The translations under genes and the position numbers were made by a program. From Spirochaetaceae bacterium (lineage in GTDB: Bacteria > Spirochaetota > Spirochaetia > SZUA-6 > DRHE01), in NCBI GenBank assembly GCA_020353535.1, contig CP070696.1, forward strand, positions 2,042,561 through 2,106,560: a stretch of 64,000 bases of DNA. The letters run 5' to 3'. Positions 25,188-33,861 of the stretch are shown here, one piece after another. Each line of letters starts with the position of its first letter. Position 1 is the first letter of the stretch. The notes under the pieces were generated by a model. The model ran no database searches and was not told the origin of the DNA. It saw only the letters and a program-made list of their open reading frames with translations.

Positions 25188-26729
25188 TTATGTGCCGCCC
25201 AGTGTATGGGTATTCGAAGCGAAGGTCAAGGTGAGGAGGCTATGGCAGGGGATGAGGCGGTTCGGCCGTTTTACTCCCGCCCGCGAAGGAGCCAGGGTGA
25301 AGAACCTGCAGCGATCGCTTGAAGGGATCTCTTCGGGAAAGTGGGTGACGATCAGGACGGGTCCGTGGTGGACATCCAGGAGGGTGATGAACTTCCTCCA
25401 CAGGCACTGACGCCCCCCTGCATCCAGGCCGCTGAACGGCTCGTCCAGGAGCAGGGCGTCGGGGAGGCGGGCAAAACAGCGGGCGAAGGCCAATCGTTTT
25501 TTCATTCCGCCGGATAGCTCCGCCGGTGCGGCCTGCTCCCAACCGGACAGACCCGCTTCGGCGAACAGGCGGCGCGCCTGCCCGAGGGCGACTGCCGGAG
25601 GAATCCCGGCGTAGATCAGCGGCAGAGCGACGTTCCAGAGGTTTGAGCGCCAGGGGAGAAACCGTTCGTCCTGGAAGATGAAGCCGATCCGCTCGGGCCT
25701 CATGACGGTCCCGGATACAGGTTGGAGCAGCCCCGCCGCTGCATACAGCAAGGTGGTCTTGCCCACTCCGGAATCCCCTGAAATGACGACGATTTCCTCC
25801 TGTCGTACGGTCAGATCGATTCGATCCAGAAGCAATTGGGCTCCGGGATAGGCAAAGCTCACGTCTCGTAGAACGAGTTGTTCCCGCTCCGACGGTTTCG
25901 GGGTGGCTCGCGTCAGCTTTCCGCCGATTCGGGGCGCAAGGAGGGAGGTGAGCGCCCGCTGCTGCTGTTTGCCAGGATGAGCCAGGGCTTTCTCCAATTT
26001 TCCGAGAAGCCAACCGGTGATTAGGATGAGGAGGATGAAGATGACCCCCCAGGCGAAGAGCTTCCGGACCTGCAGGGAGTGGAAGGCGGCTTGAACCTGA
26101 AACCCGATGCCGTTGTTGGCGCCGAAGTATTCGGCGATGACCGATGCCTTGATCCCCAACACGATGCCCAGCCTGACCGAAGCGGCCAGAAAGGGTTTCA
26201 GGTGGGGCAGAAGCAGCTCCCGCACCCTGGGATAAGCACCGGGAGCGAAGAGATCGAGCATCTGTTTCAGTTCCACCGGAACGGTTTTTACGCCCTCGTT
26301 CACGTTCAAAGCCACGGTGGGGAAGCAGATCAGGGCGATGACCGTTATCGGGGAAAGATGGCCGATACCCAGCACGAGGATCAGCGGGATGATCCACAGA
26401 AGCGGCGGCGTACCCTGGGCGATGAGTACCAGGGGGCGAAACAACGTCTCGATATCCCGGTTGATGCCGGAGGCGATTCCTACCGACAAGCCCGCGACTA
26501 AAGCAAGAGTAAAGCCCGCTACCACCCTGAGAAATGAAATCAGGATCTGCGTCCAGGCGTATCCCTGGGAAAGAAGTGAGATCAGCTCGACGGCCGTGTG
26601 AAAGGGCGAAGGTATAATGTACGATCCGGCAAGGAAGCTCGCCGTGCTCCAGAGCACCAGGAGTAGCAACGCCCCGAGCCCGTACAGAGCGATTTTCTTG
26701 CCCTTTGCTGTATCAGCTCGATCGGTCAT
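25188..26729 (-). CDS. ABC importer: permease fused to ATPase in one chain
   Basis: 513 residues. Residues about 15-255 are a BPD_transp_1 permease of the SsuC/TauC/ThiX type with five or six helices and the EAA loop (ELKQMLDLFAPGAYPRVRELLLPHLKPFLAASVRLGIVLGIKASVIAEYFG). Residues about 285-480 are an ABC ATPase: Walker A SGDSGVGKTT, Q-loop FIFQDERFLPWR, signature LSGGMKKRLAFARC, Walker B LLLDEPFSGLD and H-loop IVTHFPEE. The two are normally separate genes in SsuBC-type importers. The start overlaps the stop of the binding-protein gene (ATGA). Substrate unknown; the class imports sulfonates, nitrate, thiamine precursors and the like. Confidence 0.9.
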   Translation of the reverse strand: MTDRADTAKGKKIALYGLGALLLLVLWSTASFLAGSYIIPSPFHTAVELISLLSQGYAWTQILISFLRVVAGFTLALVAGLSVGIASGINRDIETLFRPLVLIAQGTPPLLWIIPLILVLGIGHLSPITVIALICFPTVALNVNEGVKTVPVELKQMLDLFAPGAYPRVRELLLPHLKPFLAASVRLGIVLGIKASVIAEYFGANNGIGFQVQAAFHSLQVRKLFAWGVIFILLILITGWLLGKLEKALAHPGKQQQRALTSLLAPRIGGKLTRATPKPSEREQLVLRDVSFAYPGAQLLLDRIDLTVRQEEIVVISGDSGVGKTTLLYAAAGLLQPVSGTVMRPERIGFIFQDERFLPWRSNLWNVALPLIYAGIPPAVALGQARRLFAEAGLSGWEQAAPAELSGGMKKRLAFARCFARLPDALLLDEPFSGLDAGGRQCLWRKFITLLDVHHGPVLIVTHFPEEIPSSDRCRFFTLAPSRAGVKRPNRLIPCHSLLTLTFASNTHTLGGT

Positions 26730-27730
26730 GGTGAGAAGAAGAACTCCTCTTTCAGCTCACCCCGCTTTCCCGGCAAATACAGCTTCACGACTTCATAGTA
26801 GCTCTTGACTCGGTGCCGATTCTCCTGTAGTGAGGGAACGTAGAACGAGGTATTGGGCACGGACTGAGCGATTACCGCCTCCGAATAGCCCAGGAACCCG
26901 GAGAATTGCCCGGCTGCTCCTGCCGGGTCCTTCACCACCTGCTCGCTGGCAGCCCGCCACTGGAGGACCAGCTCCTGCAAAATCTCGGTATTTTCCGAGG
27001 CGAAGCTACGGGTCGTGAACAGGCTTACCTGGGGAGTCAGTGGATCCCCCCCAAAGGCTGATGCCCAGGCCTGCTTGTAGTCCATTAAGCGCCGCAGCCC
27101 CCGGTTGATGACCAGCTCTGAAGCCATGGGCTCGGGGATCGGTGCGGCGTCGATCTGACCTTGTAGCAGCAGCGCCGCGGTTTGTGGCAGTGGGGAGTAG
27201 AGGATGGTACAATCCCTATCCGGATTGAGACCATGACGGTGCAGGAGAGAGCGGGTCTGAAAATCCAGGGGGGATCCCGGGAACGGTAGGGCGATCCTTT
27301 TGCCTGCCAGCTCGGATATCCTTCTGATCGGCGGGCAATCCCTGGAGCCGATCAGGTAGGAAATCCCCCACACCCCCGTGTTGATCATCAGTATGGGGCC
27401 GCCAGACAGGTAGTTCTCCCATCCCTGGCTGGTTCCGGTGAGAAGCAGATCCGCCTGGCCGCGAAGCAGCATCGCCAAGGCCTGCGGGTGGTTGAGATAG
27501 GCTTGAGCCTGGATATCAATCCGCGGAATCGGATCCATATCGGCGAGAAGCAGCAGAGGCAGGCTGGAGTTGGAGGGAGGTACCAGCAGACGCAGTGCCT
27601 GGAGAGGCGGCTCGGCAATGCACGGTTCGCTGGCAGCCAGGACGGACAACAATGCGGCGATCAGGAAAGCCGCAGGCCTGAAGCGGAGTTGCTTCCAGAC
27701 GGCCTGAATGAATCCGGTAAAACGGATCAT
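26726..27730 (-). CDS. NMT1/THI5-like ABC substrate-binding protein
   Basis: 334 residues with an N-terminal hydrophobic leader (FRPAAFLIAALLSVLAASEPCIAE; the Cys in SEPC is not a good lipobox). The two-lobed type II binding-protein pattern is seen: LRLLVPPSNSSLPLLLL, HPQALAMLLRGQADLLLTGTSQGWENYLSG, ISELAGKRIALPFPGSPLDFQTRSLLHRHGL and ALLLQGQIDAAPIPEPMASELV. This is the SsuA/NMT1/THI5 group. It is coupled by four-base overlaps to the kinase gene upstream and the fused transporter gene downstream, which implies its ligand or uptake is linked to that signalling unit. Ligand unknown. Confidence 0.88.
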   Translation of the reverse strand: MIRFTGFIQAVWKQLRFRPAAFLIAALLSVLAASEPCIAEPPLQALRLLVPPSNSSLPLLLLADMDPIPRIDIQAQAYLNHPQALAMLLRGQADLLLTGTSQGWENYLSGGPILMINTGVWGISYLIGSRDCPPIRRISELAGKRIALPFPGSPLDFQTRSLLHRHGLNPDRDCTILYSPLPQTAALLLQGQIDAAPIPEPMASELVINRGLRRLMDYKQAWASAFGGDPLTPQVSLFTTRSFASENTEILQELVLQWRAASEQVVKDPAGAAGQFSGFLGYSEAVIAQSVPNTSFYVPSLQENRHRVKSYYEVVKLYLPGKRGELKEEFFFSP

Positions 27731-29202
27731 GACAGGGGTACCTTCACCGTGAAGATGCTGCCCGCACCGGGGGTGCTTTCCACCTCTATCCGCCCCTGGT
27801 GCAGCTCGACCAGCCGCTTGACCAGGCTCAATCCCAGCCCCGTACCCACTATATCGGTGGTGTATTCGTTCTTGACGCGGTAAAACTCCTCGAAGATCTT
27901 GTCCAACTCCTCAGCCTCGATACCCACCCCGTTGTCCTCGACCGAAACCGACACATACATGCCGTTTTGAGCGATCCAAACCGTGACCGCACCCCCGTTG
28001 GGGGTATACTTGATGGCGTTGTCGATTAGATTTGTAAAGACCAGGCCCAAAGCCTCTCCGTCGGCCAGCGCGGTGCACCCGGTCTCGAGTGGACAGTCAG
28101 TAAAGGTAACGGAGATTCCCTTGGCGGCGGCCTTCTCTCTGGCTGCGTCTACGGCCTGGTGCGCGACGGCCGCCATGTCCACGCTGGAACGGCGCAGCTG
28201 GAAGTTCCCCGTCTCGATGGCGGTGATACTGAGGAGCTCCGATACGAGCGTGCGCAGGGTTTTCACCCGCAGGTGGGACCGCTCGATCACGTGTCTTGCC
28301 TCTTTCGGATTGTCTTTGATGAGTCCGCTGAGCAGCAGGTTGAGCCATCCTTCGGTAGCCGCCAGGGGACTTTTGAGCTCGTGGGCAACCATGGACACGA
28401 ACATCGATTTGGCGGTCTCCAACTTCTTCAGCTCCGTGATATCCCGAAAAACCGCCACTGCACCGGAGGTCTCGCCTCCCGGTTCAATTACCGGGCTGAC
28501 ATTTACCATGAAGGTGCTCTTCCCGATTTCCAGTTCTTGGGAAACGATCCTGGGACCAGGATCCCCCTGGAAGACTTCGTAGATAAGAGCTTCGATTTTC
28601 GGATCTTCGAGCGCAGAGAGGGAAAAGGGCACGCTCTGTCTGGAGGCCTTCGGCAGGATGCGAGCCGCGGCGTTGTTGCGCAGAACGACCAGCTTCTCCA
28701 GGTTTATGACCAGCAGGCCGTCGGTAATGCACTTGAGGATCGTGCCGCTCTTCGACCGCTCCGATGCGACTTCCAGAAGGCGCCGCTCCCTCTCCTCCCG
28801 CAGCCGTTTCGCCTCCAGTGCCAGGGCCTGACGTTCCAGGCCGTTGCGAATGGTAAGCAGGAGTTCATCCGGGGTAAAGGGTTTGGGGATGTAGCTGTAC
28901 GCACCCTGCTTGGTTCCCTCCACCGCGGTGTCGATGGTGGCGTGGGCGGTGATGATGATCAGGAGAAGATCGGGATCGAGGGCTCTGAGCTTCTTGATCA
29001 GCTCCAAGCCCCCCAAACGGGGCATCATCAGGTCCACGAGGGCTACCGAATATTTGGCTCCTCCGTCGAATATCTCCAGAGCCTCGATCCCGTCACTTGC
29101 CGTGGCTACTTCAAATCCTTCCTCCATGAGAATTCTCCGGCAGCCCTCGCGGATGCCGAGCTCGTCATCCGCCACCAGAACACGGATTTCCTGCTCGTTC
29201 AT
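27727..29202 (-). CDS. Receiver-PAS-histidine kinase hybrid
   Basis: 491 residues, no membrane helix. Receiver (residues 5-120; acidic pair ADDE, acceptor Asp57 in ALVDLMMP, Lys in YIPKPFTPDE), short coiled coil, PAS domain (about 150-265; ILKCITDGLLVINLEKLVVLRNNAA), HisKA with SMVAHELKSPLAATEGWL, and a HATPase with N box NLIDNAIKYTP, DNGVGI, GTGLGLSLVKRLVELH. Such N-terminal-receiver kinases relay signals from another kinase; the sensory hydrogenase-kinase and two single receivers immediately upstream are the obvious partners. Overlaps both neighbours by four bases. Confidence 0.93.
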   Translation of the reverse strand: MNEQEIRVLVADDELGIREGCRRILMEEGFEVATASDGIEALEIFDGGAKYSVALVDLMMPRLGGLELIKKLRALDPDLLLIIITAHATIDTAVEGTKQGAYSYIPKPFTPDELLLTIRNGLERQALALEAKRLREERERRLLEVASERSKSGTILKCITDGLLVINLEKLVVLRNNAAARILPKASRQSVPFSLSALEDPKIEALIYEVFQGDPGPRIVSQELEIGKSTFMVNVSPVIEPGGETSGAVAVFRDITELKKLETAKSMFVSMVAHELKSPLAATEGWLNLLLSGLIKDNPKEARHVIERSHLRVKTLRTLVSELLSITAIETGNFQLRRSSVDMAAVAHQAVDAAREKAAAKGISVTFTDCPLETGCTALADGEALGLVFTNLIDNAIKYTPNGGAVTVWIAQNGMYVSVSVEDNGVGIEAEELDKIFEEFYRVKNEYTTDIVGTGLGLSLVKRLVELHQGRIEVESTPGAGSIFTVKVPLS

Positions 29203-29585
29203 GGCAGCAGCTCCTTCACCTTGGCGACCAACAGCTGCGGAGCGACTGGCTTGTCGAAGTAGGCGTCAGCTCCCATCGCCTCCAGCTCCGCCCGGCTGCC
29301 TGGATTGAAGTCGAAGCCCCGCCGGCTGGCTACCGCTGTGACGATGATCACCGGCAGGTCCCCAAGCCCGGGATCGGATTTGATTTTCCGGGCCAGGGAG
29401 AAGCCGGAATCGAGGCTCCTCATCATCAAATCCGTGATTACCAGATCAGGGGCTTCTGCCTTCATGCTCTGCCAGGCCTGATCGGCATCGGTAAAGCAGC
29501 TGATCCGAAAACCCTGCGCCTCCAGGATACCCCTGTTCATCTCGAGGAAATCGCGGTCATCATCTATCAGTACGATCAACGGCAT
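29199..29585 (-). CDS. Single-domain response regulator
   Basis: 128-residue receiver only: LIVLIDDDRDF, acceptor Asp52 in LVITDLMMRSLDSGFSLARK, PVIIVTAVASRRGFDFNPGSRAELEAMGADAYFDKPV with an extended beta4-alpha4 loop of about ten extra residues relative to CheY. The same long loop appears in the next receiver (29601-29996), suggesting a shared subfamily. Its stop overlaps the hybrid kinase start. Confidence 0.9.
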   Translation of the reverse strand: MPLIVLIDDDRDFLEMNRGILEAQGFRISCFTDADQAWQSMKAEAPDLVITDLMMRSLDSGFSLARKIKSDPGLGDLPVIIVTAVASRRGFDFNPGSRAELEAMGADAYFDKPVAPQLLVAKVKELLP

Positions 29586-29600
29586 CGTTTACACCCCGCC

Positions 29601-29996
29601 TCATTCCCGCAGGATTTTATCGACCACATCAAGGAACAGCAGCGGGTCGACCGGTTTTTCGATCAGGGCGTCGACGGGCAGCCAGGTGTTGTCGGGCTCG
29701 ACGCGGAAGGGGATCTTCTCGTTTACCGACGTGATCATGACCAGGGGGATGGCTTTGGTGTGCTCGCAGTTGCGCAGTTCCCTGGAAAGATGGAATCCGA
29801 CAACTTCGCTCTCCATCATCATGTCGAGGACTATCAGATCCGGTTTTTCGCCGTGGACCAGCTCCAGACAGTCTCTACCGTTGAACGCAGACAGTACCTT
29901 GTACCCGTGCTCGGCCAGCAGTTTGCGGTGCATCTCGACAAAATCCGTATCGTCGTCCACCAACAGCACTGTTTTTCTCATTTTCCCCGTACCCAT
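29601..29996 (-). CDS. Single-domain response regulator
   Basis: 131-residue receiver: TVLLVDDDTDFVEMH, acceptor Asp58 in LIVLDMMMESEVVGFHLSREL, MITSVNEKIPFRVEPDNTWLPVDALIEKPVDP with the extended loop also seen in its neighbour. ATG 29996 is chosen because AGGAG ends seven bases before it, although this makes a 19-base overlap with the sensory hydrogenase-kinase gene; ATG 29981 is the alternative. Overlap implies coupling to that kinase. Confidence 0.9.
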   Translation of the reverse strand: MGTGKMRKTVLLVDDDTDFVEMHRKLLAEHGYKVLSAFNGRDCLELVHGEKPDLIVLDMMMESEVVGFHLSRELRNCEHTKAIPLVMITSVNEKIPFRVEPDNTWLPVDALIEKPVDPLLFLDVVDKILRE

Positions 29997-32017
29997 GGTG
30001 GCTCTCCTATTCCAACCAACTGTTTGATCTTGACATCGCTCAGCGGCAGCCGGATGGTGAAGGTCGTCCCCTTGCCGACGTCGCTGTCTACCGAGATCTC
30101 GCCGGAGTGCATCTTGACCACTCCGTATACGATGGACAGCCCCATTCCTGTCCCCTTGCCGAGCTGCTTGGTTGTGAAGAATGGAGTGAAGATCTCCGAG
30201 AGGACCTCCGGAGGGATCCCTCGGCCTGTATCACGGACCTGGATTTCCAGACAATCCTGGTCCTCAGGTTTGCGCGCAGAGATCACGATCTTGCCCGTGC
30301 CGTCGATGGCGTCCAGGCCGTTCTGGACCAGATTCACCAGCATCTGCCGAATCTGGTCCGCGTCGACCTTTACCTTGGGGAGGTCGGATTGGATCTCCCC
30401 TTCTATACGGACGGGGGACGTTCCGATTTTTAGTCGCAAGTTATCGATGACCTCTTCGATCAACGCCCCCAGGTTGGTCGCTTCTTTGACCACCCGGGAT
30501 TGACGCGCAAAGTCCAGCAGGCCGCGCATAATAGTGCGGCAGCGGGTGGCCTCGGAAAGGATCATCTGCACTTCCTCCGACTCGCCGTCCTCCTGTTTAT
30601 GGTGCTTCAGGAGCATGTGGGCGTACAGAAGGATCGTACTCAGCGGATTGTTGATTTCATGGGCAACGCCGGCGGAAATCTGGCCCATGGAAGCGAGGCG
30701 TTCGGTCTGAATCAGACGGTTCTGGGCCGAGGCCAGCTCGCGGTGGGATTCCTGCAGCTCCCTGAGGGTCGTCTCCAGCTCTTCCACCAAATAGGGCAGG
30801 CACATTTCGATCTCGGCCAGCCCCTGGCACACGGCGACGGCCTTGTCACGGCAGGTAGGATATCCGCAGGAGCCGCAGTTCAGCTGATCCTCCGGTCCGA
30901 ACTTGCGCATGGCCTTTAGGGTTCTCGCGATATCCTCTTCGGATGGGTGAGGAAGCAGGATCGTCTGGCGGCTGAATTCTCGGGAAAGGTCCAGATCGTC
31001 GAACTCGGCCAGAGCTTCCGTCAGTTCGCGCCGAACGGTGAAGCGGTTTTGTTCGATGATGTAGTCGGTGAGCTGTTCTTTGCGGGTAAACACGCTCATC
31101 TCCACGGGCATCTTCGGGCCGTTGATGCAGCCCTCGCAGAACAGGAGGTCGAACAGCTTGGCCTTGCTCTTGCCCTCCTCCATCTCTTTGAGCACCCCCA
31201 GTACCCTGTTCTTGCCCTCGGTGATCAGAACGTCGTTTTCCAGAATATCCGCCTGCAGTCCGGTGGTGCGCAGCAGCCCTCCGGAGATGGGAAACGTTCG
31301 ACCCAGGTAACAGGCCGGGCCATCGAAGTCACTGATCTTTTGCTGCTCCGGATCGATCCCGGATTCGCGGATCAGGGATTGCATTTCCTCGAAAGTGAGA
31401 ACGGCGTCTACGGTGCCCTGGACATTGGGATCCCTGATCTCGTTTTTTTTAGCGATGCAGGGACCGATGAACACGATTCGCACTCCGGATCCGTAGCGCT
31501 GGCGAATGGCCCTGCCCACGGCGATCATGGGACTGACGATGGGCGCCAGGGCATCGTGCAGGGTGGGCATGTATTTCTCTATGTAGGAGACGATTGCCGG
31601 ACAGGGAGTGGAGATCACGTACTTTCCGTTCTGCAGGGCATCCTTGAACAGCTTCGCGTACTCCCGGCTGATCAGCTCGGCTCCGAAGGCCACTTCCCAG
31701 ATATCCCCGAATCCCAGCTTGCGCAAGGCGGAGATGATCCGTCCTGGATGGGTGGGATGGAAAGCGACGGGGAAGGAAGGGGCCAGGCAGGCAAAGGTCC
31801 TTACTTTGGATTCCAGAAAGGCACGAACCGCTATCATGCTGTCCTCGATGCGTTTGGCCTTCTGGGCGCAGACCTTAACGCAGTTGCCGCAGCCGATGCA
31901 CTGTTCCTCGATCACGGTGGCCTGCCCGCCGATGACCTTGATCGCCTTGGCCGGGCATTCCCGTACGCAGGAGTAGCAGCGTTTGCACTTCTCCGGAATC
32001 GTCGCAACCACGCCCAT
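29978..32017 (-). CDS. Sensory [FeFe]-hydrogenase-like domain fused to histidine kinase
   Basis: 679 residues, soluble. Order: two [4Fe-4S] ferredoxin motifs (CKRCYSCVRECP, CIGCGNCVKVC; 10-60); H-cluster-like hydrogenase domain (about 70-330) whose three loops read STPCPAIVSYIEKYMP, GPCIAKKNE and CEGCINGP instead of TSC-P, MPC-AKK and CPGGC--GGGQP; a four-Cys Fe-S domain (CGSCGYPTCRDKAVAVCQGLAEIEMC; about 390-420); coiled coil; HisKA (SAGVAHEINNPLSTIL); HATPase (NLVQNGLDAI, DTGRGIPPEV, GKGTGMGLSIVYG). Such HydS-type proteins are thought to sense H2 or redox state and report to regulators. Start MGVVATIPEKCKRC at 32017 has GGGGA upstream. It lies 64 bases after hydA and just before three receiver-containing proteins. 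Confidence 0.9.
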   Translation of the reverse strand: MGVVATIPEKCKRCYSCVRECPAKAIKVIGGQATVIEEQCIGCGNCVKVCAQKAKRIEDSMIAVRAFLESKVRTFACLAPSFPVAFHPTHPGRIISALRKLGFGDIWEVAFGAELISREYAKLFKDALQNGKYVISTPCPAIVSYIEKYMPTLHDALAPIVSPMIAVGRAIRQRYGSGVRIVFIGPCIAKKNEIRDPNVQGTVDAVLTFEEMQSLIRESGIDPEQQKISDFDGPACYLGRTFPISGGLLRTTGLQADILENDVLITEGKNRVLGVLKEMEEGKSKAKLFDLLFCEGCINGPKMPVEMSVFTRKEQLTDYIIEQNRFTVRRELTEALAEFDDLDLSREFSRQTILLPHPSEEDIARTLKAMRKFGPEDQLNCGSCGYPTCRDKAVAVCQGLAEIEMCLPYLVEELETTLRELQESHRELASAQNRLIQTERLASMGQISAGVAHEINNPLSTILLYAHMLLKHHKQEDGESEEVQMILSEATRCRTIMRGLLDFARQSRVVKEATNLGALIEEVIDNLRLKIGTSPVRIEGEIQSDLPKVKVDADQIRQMLVNLVQNGLDAIDGTGKIVISARKPEDQDCLEIQVRDTGRGIPPEVLSEIFTPFFTTKQLGKGTGMGLSIVYGVVKMHSGEISVDSDVGKGTTFTIRLPLSDVKIKQLVGIGEPPWVRGK

Positions 32018-32081
32018 CGTTATTCCCCGCTTTCTCCCGCCGAGGATCCCGTACAATTCAAGGGTTCTTCGGCATTTGTCA

Positions 32082-33860
32082 TCACACTCGTTCTCTCGGG
32101 GTATAGGCGGTGTGCAGCAGGTGATGGGATTTATCCCCGAGGGGTTTCTGTAAATACCGCTCGTAGATCAAGCGGATCTCCGGATTGTGGTGTGAGGCAC
32201 GCACCTCCTTGCCTTCATCCTCTTTATAGATGGCGGCGATTCGAGCCCTGCGCACCTCGTCGCTGGTCAGCCGAGGCTGTCCCCCGCCGCCGATGCAGCC
32301 GCCGGGGCAGGTCATGATCTCCACGAAGTGATACTGAGCCTCCGGGGAGCCGCTTTTGATGATCTCGATTACCTTGTGGGCATTGCCGAGCCCATGGGCC
32401 ACGGCTACTTTCAGGGCCACCCCTTCGAGGAACGACCACTCGGGGAGGGTGCCCTCGATTTTGAGGGCAGCTTCCTTGACGCCTTCCAAACCCATGATCG
32501 GCCTGACGTGCAGATCGGGGAAGGGCAGCGGCCGCCCCGTCACCAGCTCGTAGGCCGTGCGCAGGGCTGCTTCCATAACGCCGCCGGTGTTGGCGAAGAT
32601 GTCCGCGGCTCCCGAGGACATGCCCAGGAGCCTGTCCATCTTTTCGTCGGGAAGGCCGGCAAAGTTGATCCCCGCCTGTTTGATCATCCGCCCCAGTTCC
32701 CGGGTGGTGAGCACGATGTCCACGTCCCGTACGCCGCTGTCGTTCATCTCCGGGCGCTGGGCTTCGTACTTCTTGGCGGTGCAGGGCATCACCGATACGA
32801 CCACGATGTCCTCAGGTCGTTTCCCCATGGTTTCGGCGTAGTAGGTCTTGGCCAGGGCTCCGAACATCTGTTGCGGGCTCTTGCAGGTGGAGATATTTGG
32901 CAAAAACTCGGGGTAGAAGTGCTCTGCGTATTTGATCCAGCCTGGCGAGCAGCTGGTGAACTGGGGAAGGGCCACGGATTTGCCCTCCACAAGGGCCTGC
33001 TTCAAGCGGCTGAGCAGCTCGCTGCCCTCCTCCATGATGGTCAGATCGGCAGCGAAATTGGTATCGAACACGCCGTCGAAGCCGAGGCGGCGAAGCGCGC
33101 CGACCATCTTTCCAGTCACCAGTGTCCCGGGGGGATAGTCGAAGCACTCCCCCAGGGCGGCCCGGATGGCTGGAGCGGTCTGCACTACCACGTGTTTGGT
33201 CGGGTCGTCGAGCACGGCCCAGACCTCGTCGATCTGGTCCCTCTCACTGATCGCTCCTACCGGGCAGACCGCTGCGCACTGGCCGCACTGAATACAGATC
33301 ACATTTTCCAGGTTACCGCAGAAGGCTGGTCCGATGACCGAAGCGAAGCCCCGATTCTGGGGAAAGATCGCCGCCACTCCCTGGGTCTGACCGCAGACGG
33401 TCACGCAGCGGCGGCAGAGGATGCACTTGGCCGAATCCCGAACCAGCGCCGGTGTGCTCACGTCGCTGAGGCGGAGGCTCTTCTCCCCGGGAAACTCGAT
33501 CTCCCGGATCCCCAGCTCCTGGGCCAGGGCTTGGAGCTCGCAGTCACCGTTGCGGTCGCAGGTCTGGCAGTCTCCGCCGTGGTCGGAGAGGATCAGCTCC
33601 ACCACCAAACGGCGGGCTTCCCGAACCCGCCGGGTGTTGGTGAGGACGACCATTCCCTCCGTCGCAGGGGTTACGCAGGAGGGGACCAGGGTCTTGGCGC
33701 CTTGCACCTCCACCAGGCAAACCCGGCAGGCGCCGATGGCCTGGAGATTCTCCAGATAGCACAGGGTGGGGATACGGATCCCGGCCTTGCCCGCCGCTTC
33801 CAGCAGGGTGGCCCCCTCGGGAACTTCGATTTTCTTGCTGTCGATTGTTACTGTTGGCAT
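32082..33860 (-). CDS. hydA: [FeFe]-hydrogenase catalytic subunit (HydA, NADH-linked type)
   Basis: 592 residues. N-terminal [2Fe-2S] domain (CYLENLQAIGACRVCLVEV), the His-Cys3 cluster (HGGDCQTCDRNGDCELQ), two [4Fe-4S] sites (CILCRRCVTVCGQTQG; CIQCGQCAAVCPVGAI), then the H-cluster domain with L1 FTSCSPGWIKYAEHFYPE, L2 VMPCTAKKYEAQRPE and L3 MTCPGGCIGGGGQP, and a small-subunit-like tail ending in RYLQKPLGDKSHHLLHT. All four Cys ligands of the H-cluster are present. L1 has Ser where many monomeric hydrogenases have the proton-transfer Cys (TSCCPGW); Ser is known from multimeric NADH-linked enzymes. It forms a complex with the HydB and HydC-like products encoded immediately upstream and makes or oxidises H2. 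Confidence 0.95.
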   Translation of the reverse strand: MPTVTIDSKKIEVPEGATLLEAAGKAGIRIPTLCYLENLQAIGACRVCLVEVQGAKTLVPSCVTPATEGMVVLTNTRRVREARRLVVELILSDHGGDCQTCDRNGDCELQALAQELGIREIEFPGEKSLRLSDVSTPALVRDSAKCILCRRCVTVCGQTQGVAAIFPQNRGFASVIGPAFCGNLENVICIQCGQCAAVCPVGAISERDQIDEVWAVLDDPTKHVVVQTAPAIRAALGECFDYPPGTLVTGKMVGALRRLGFDGVFDTNFAADLTIMEEGSELLSRLKQALVEGKSVALPQFTSCSPGWIKYAEHFYPEFLPNISTCKSPQQMFGALAKTYYAETMGKRPEDIVVVSVMPCTAKKYEAQRPEMNDSGVRDVDIVLTTRELGRMIKQAGINFAGLPDEKMDRLLGMSSGAADIFANTGGVMEAALRTAYELVTGRPLPFPDLHVRPIMGLEGVKEAALKIEGTLPEWSFLEGVALKVAVAHGLGNAHKVIEIIKSGSPEAQYHFVEIMTCPGGCIGGGGQPRLTSDEVRRARIAAIYKEDEGKEVRASHHNPEIRLIYERYLQKPLGDKSHHLLHTAYTPRERV

Positions 33861-33861
33861 G

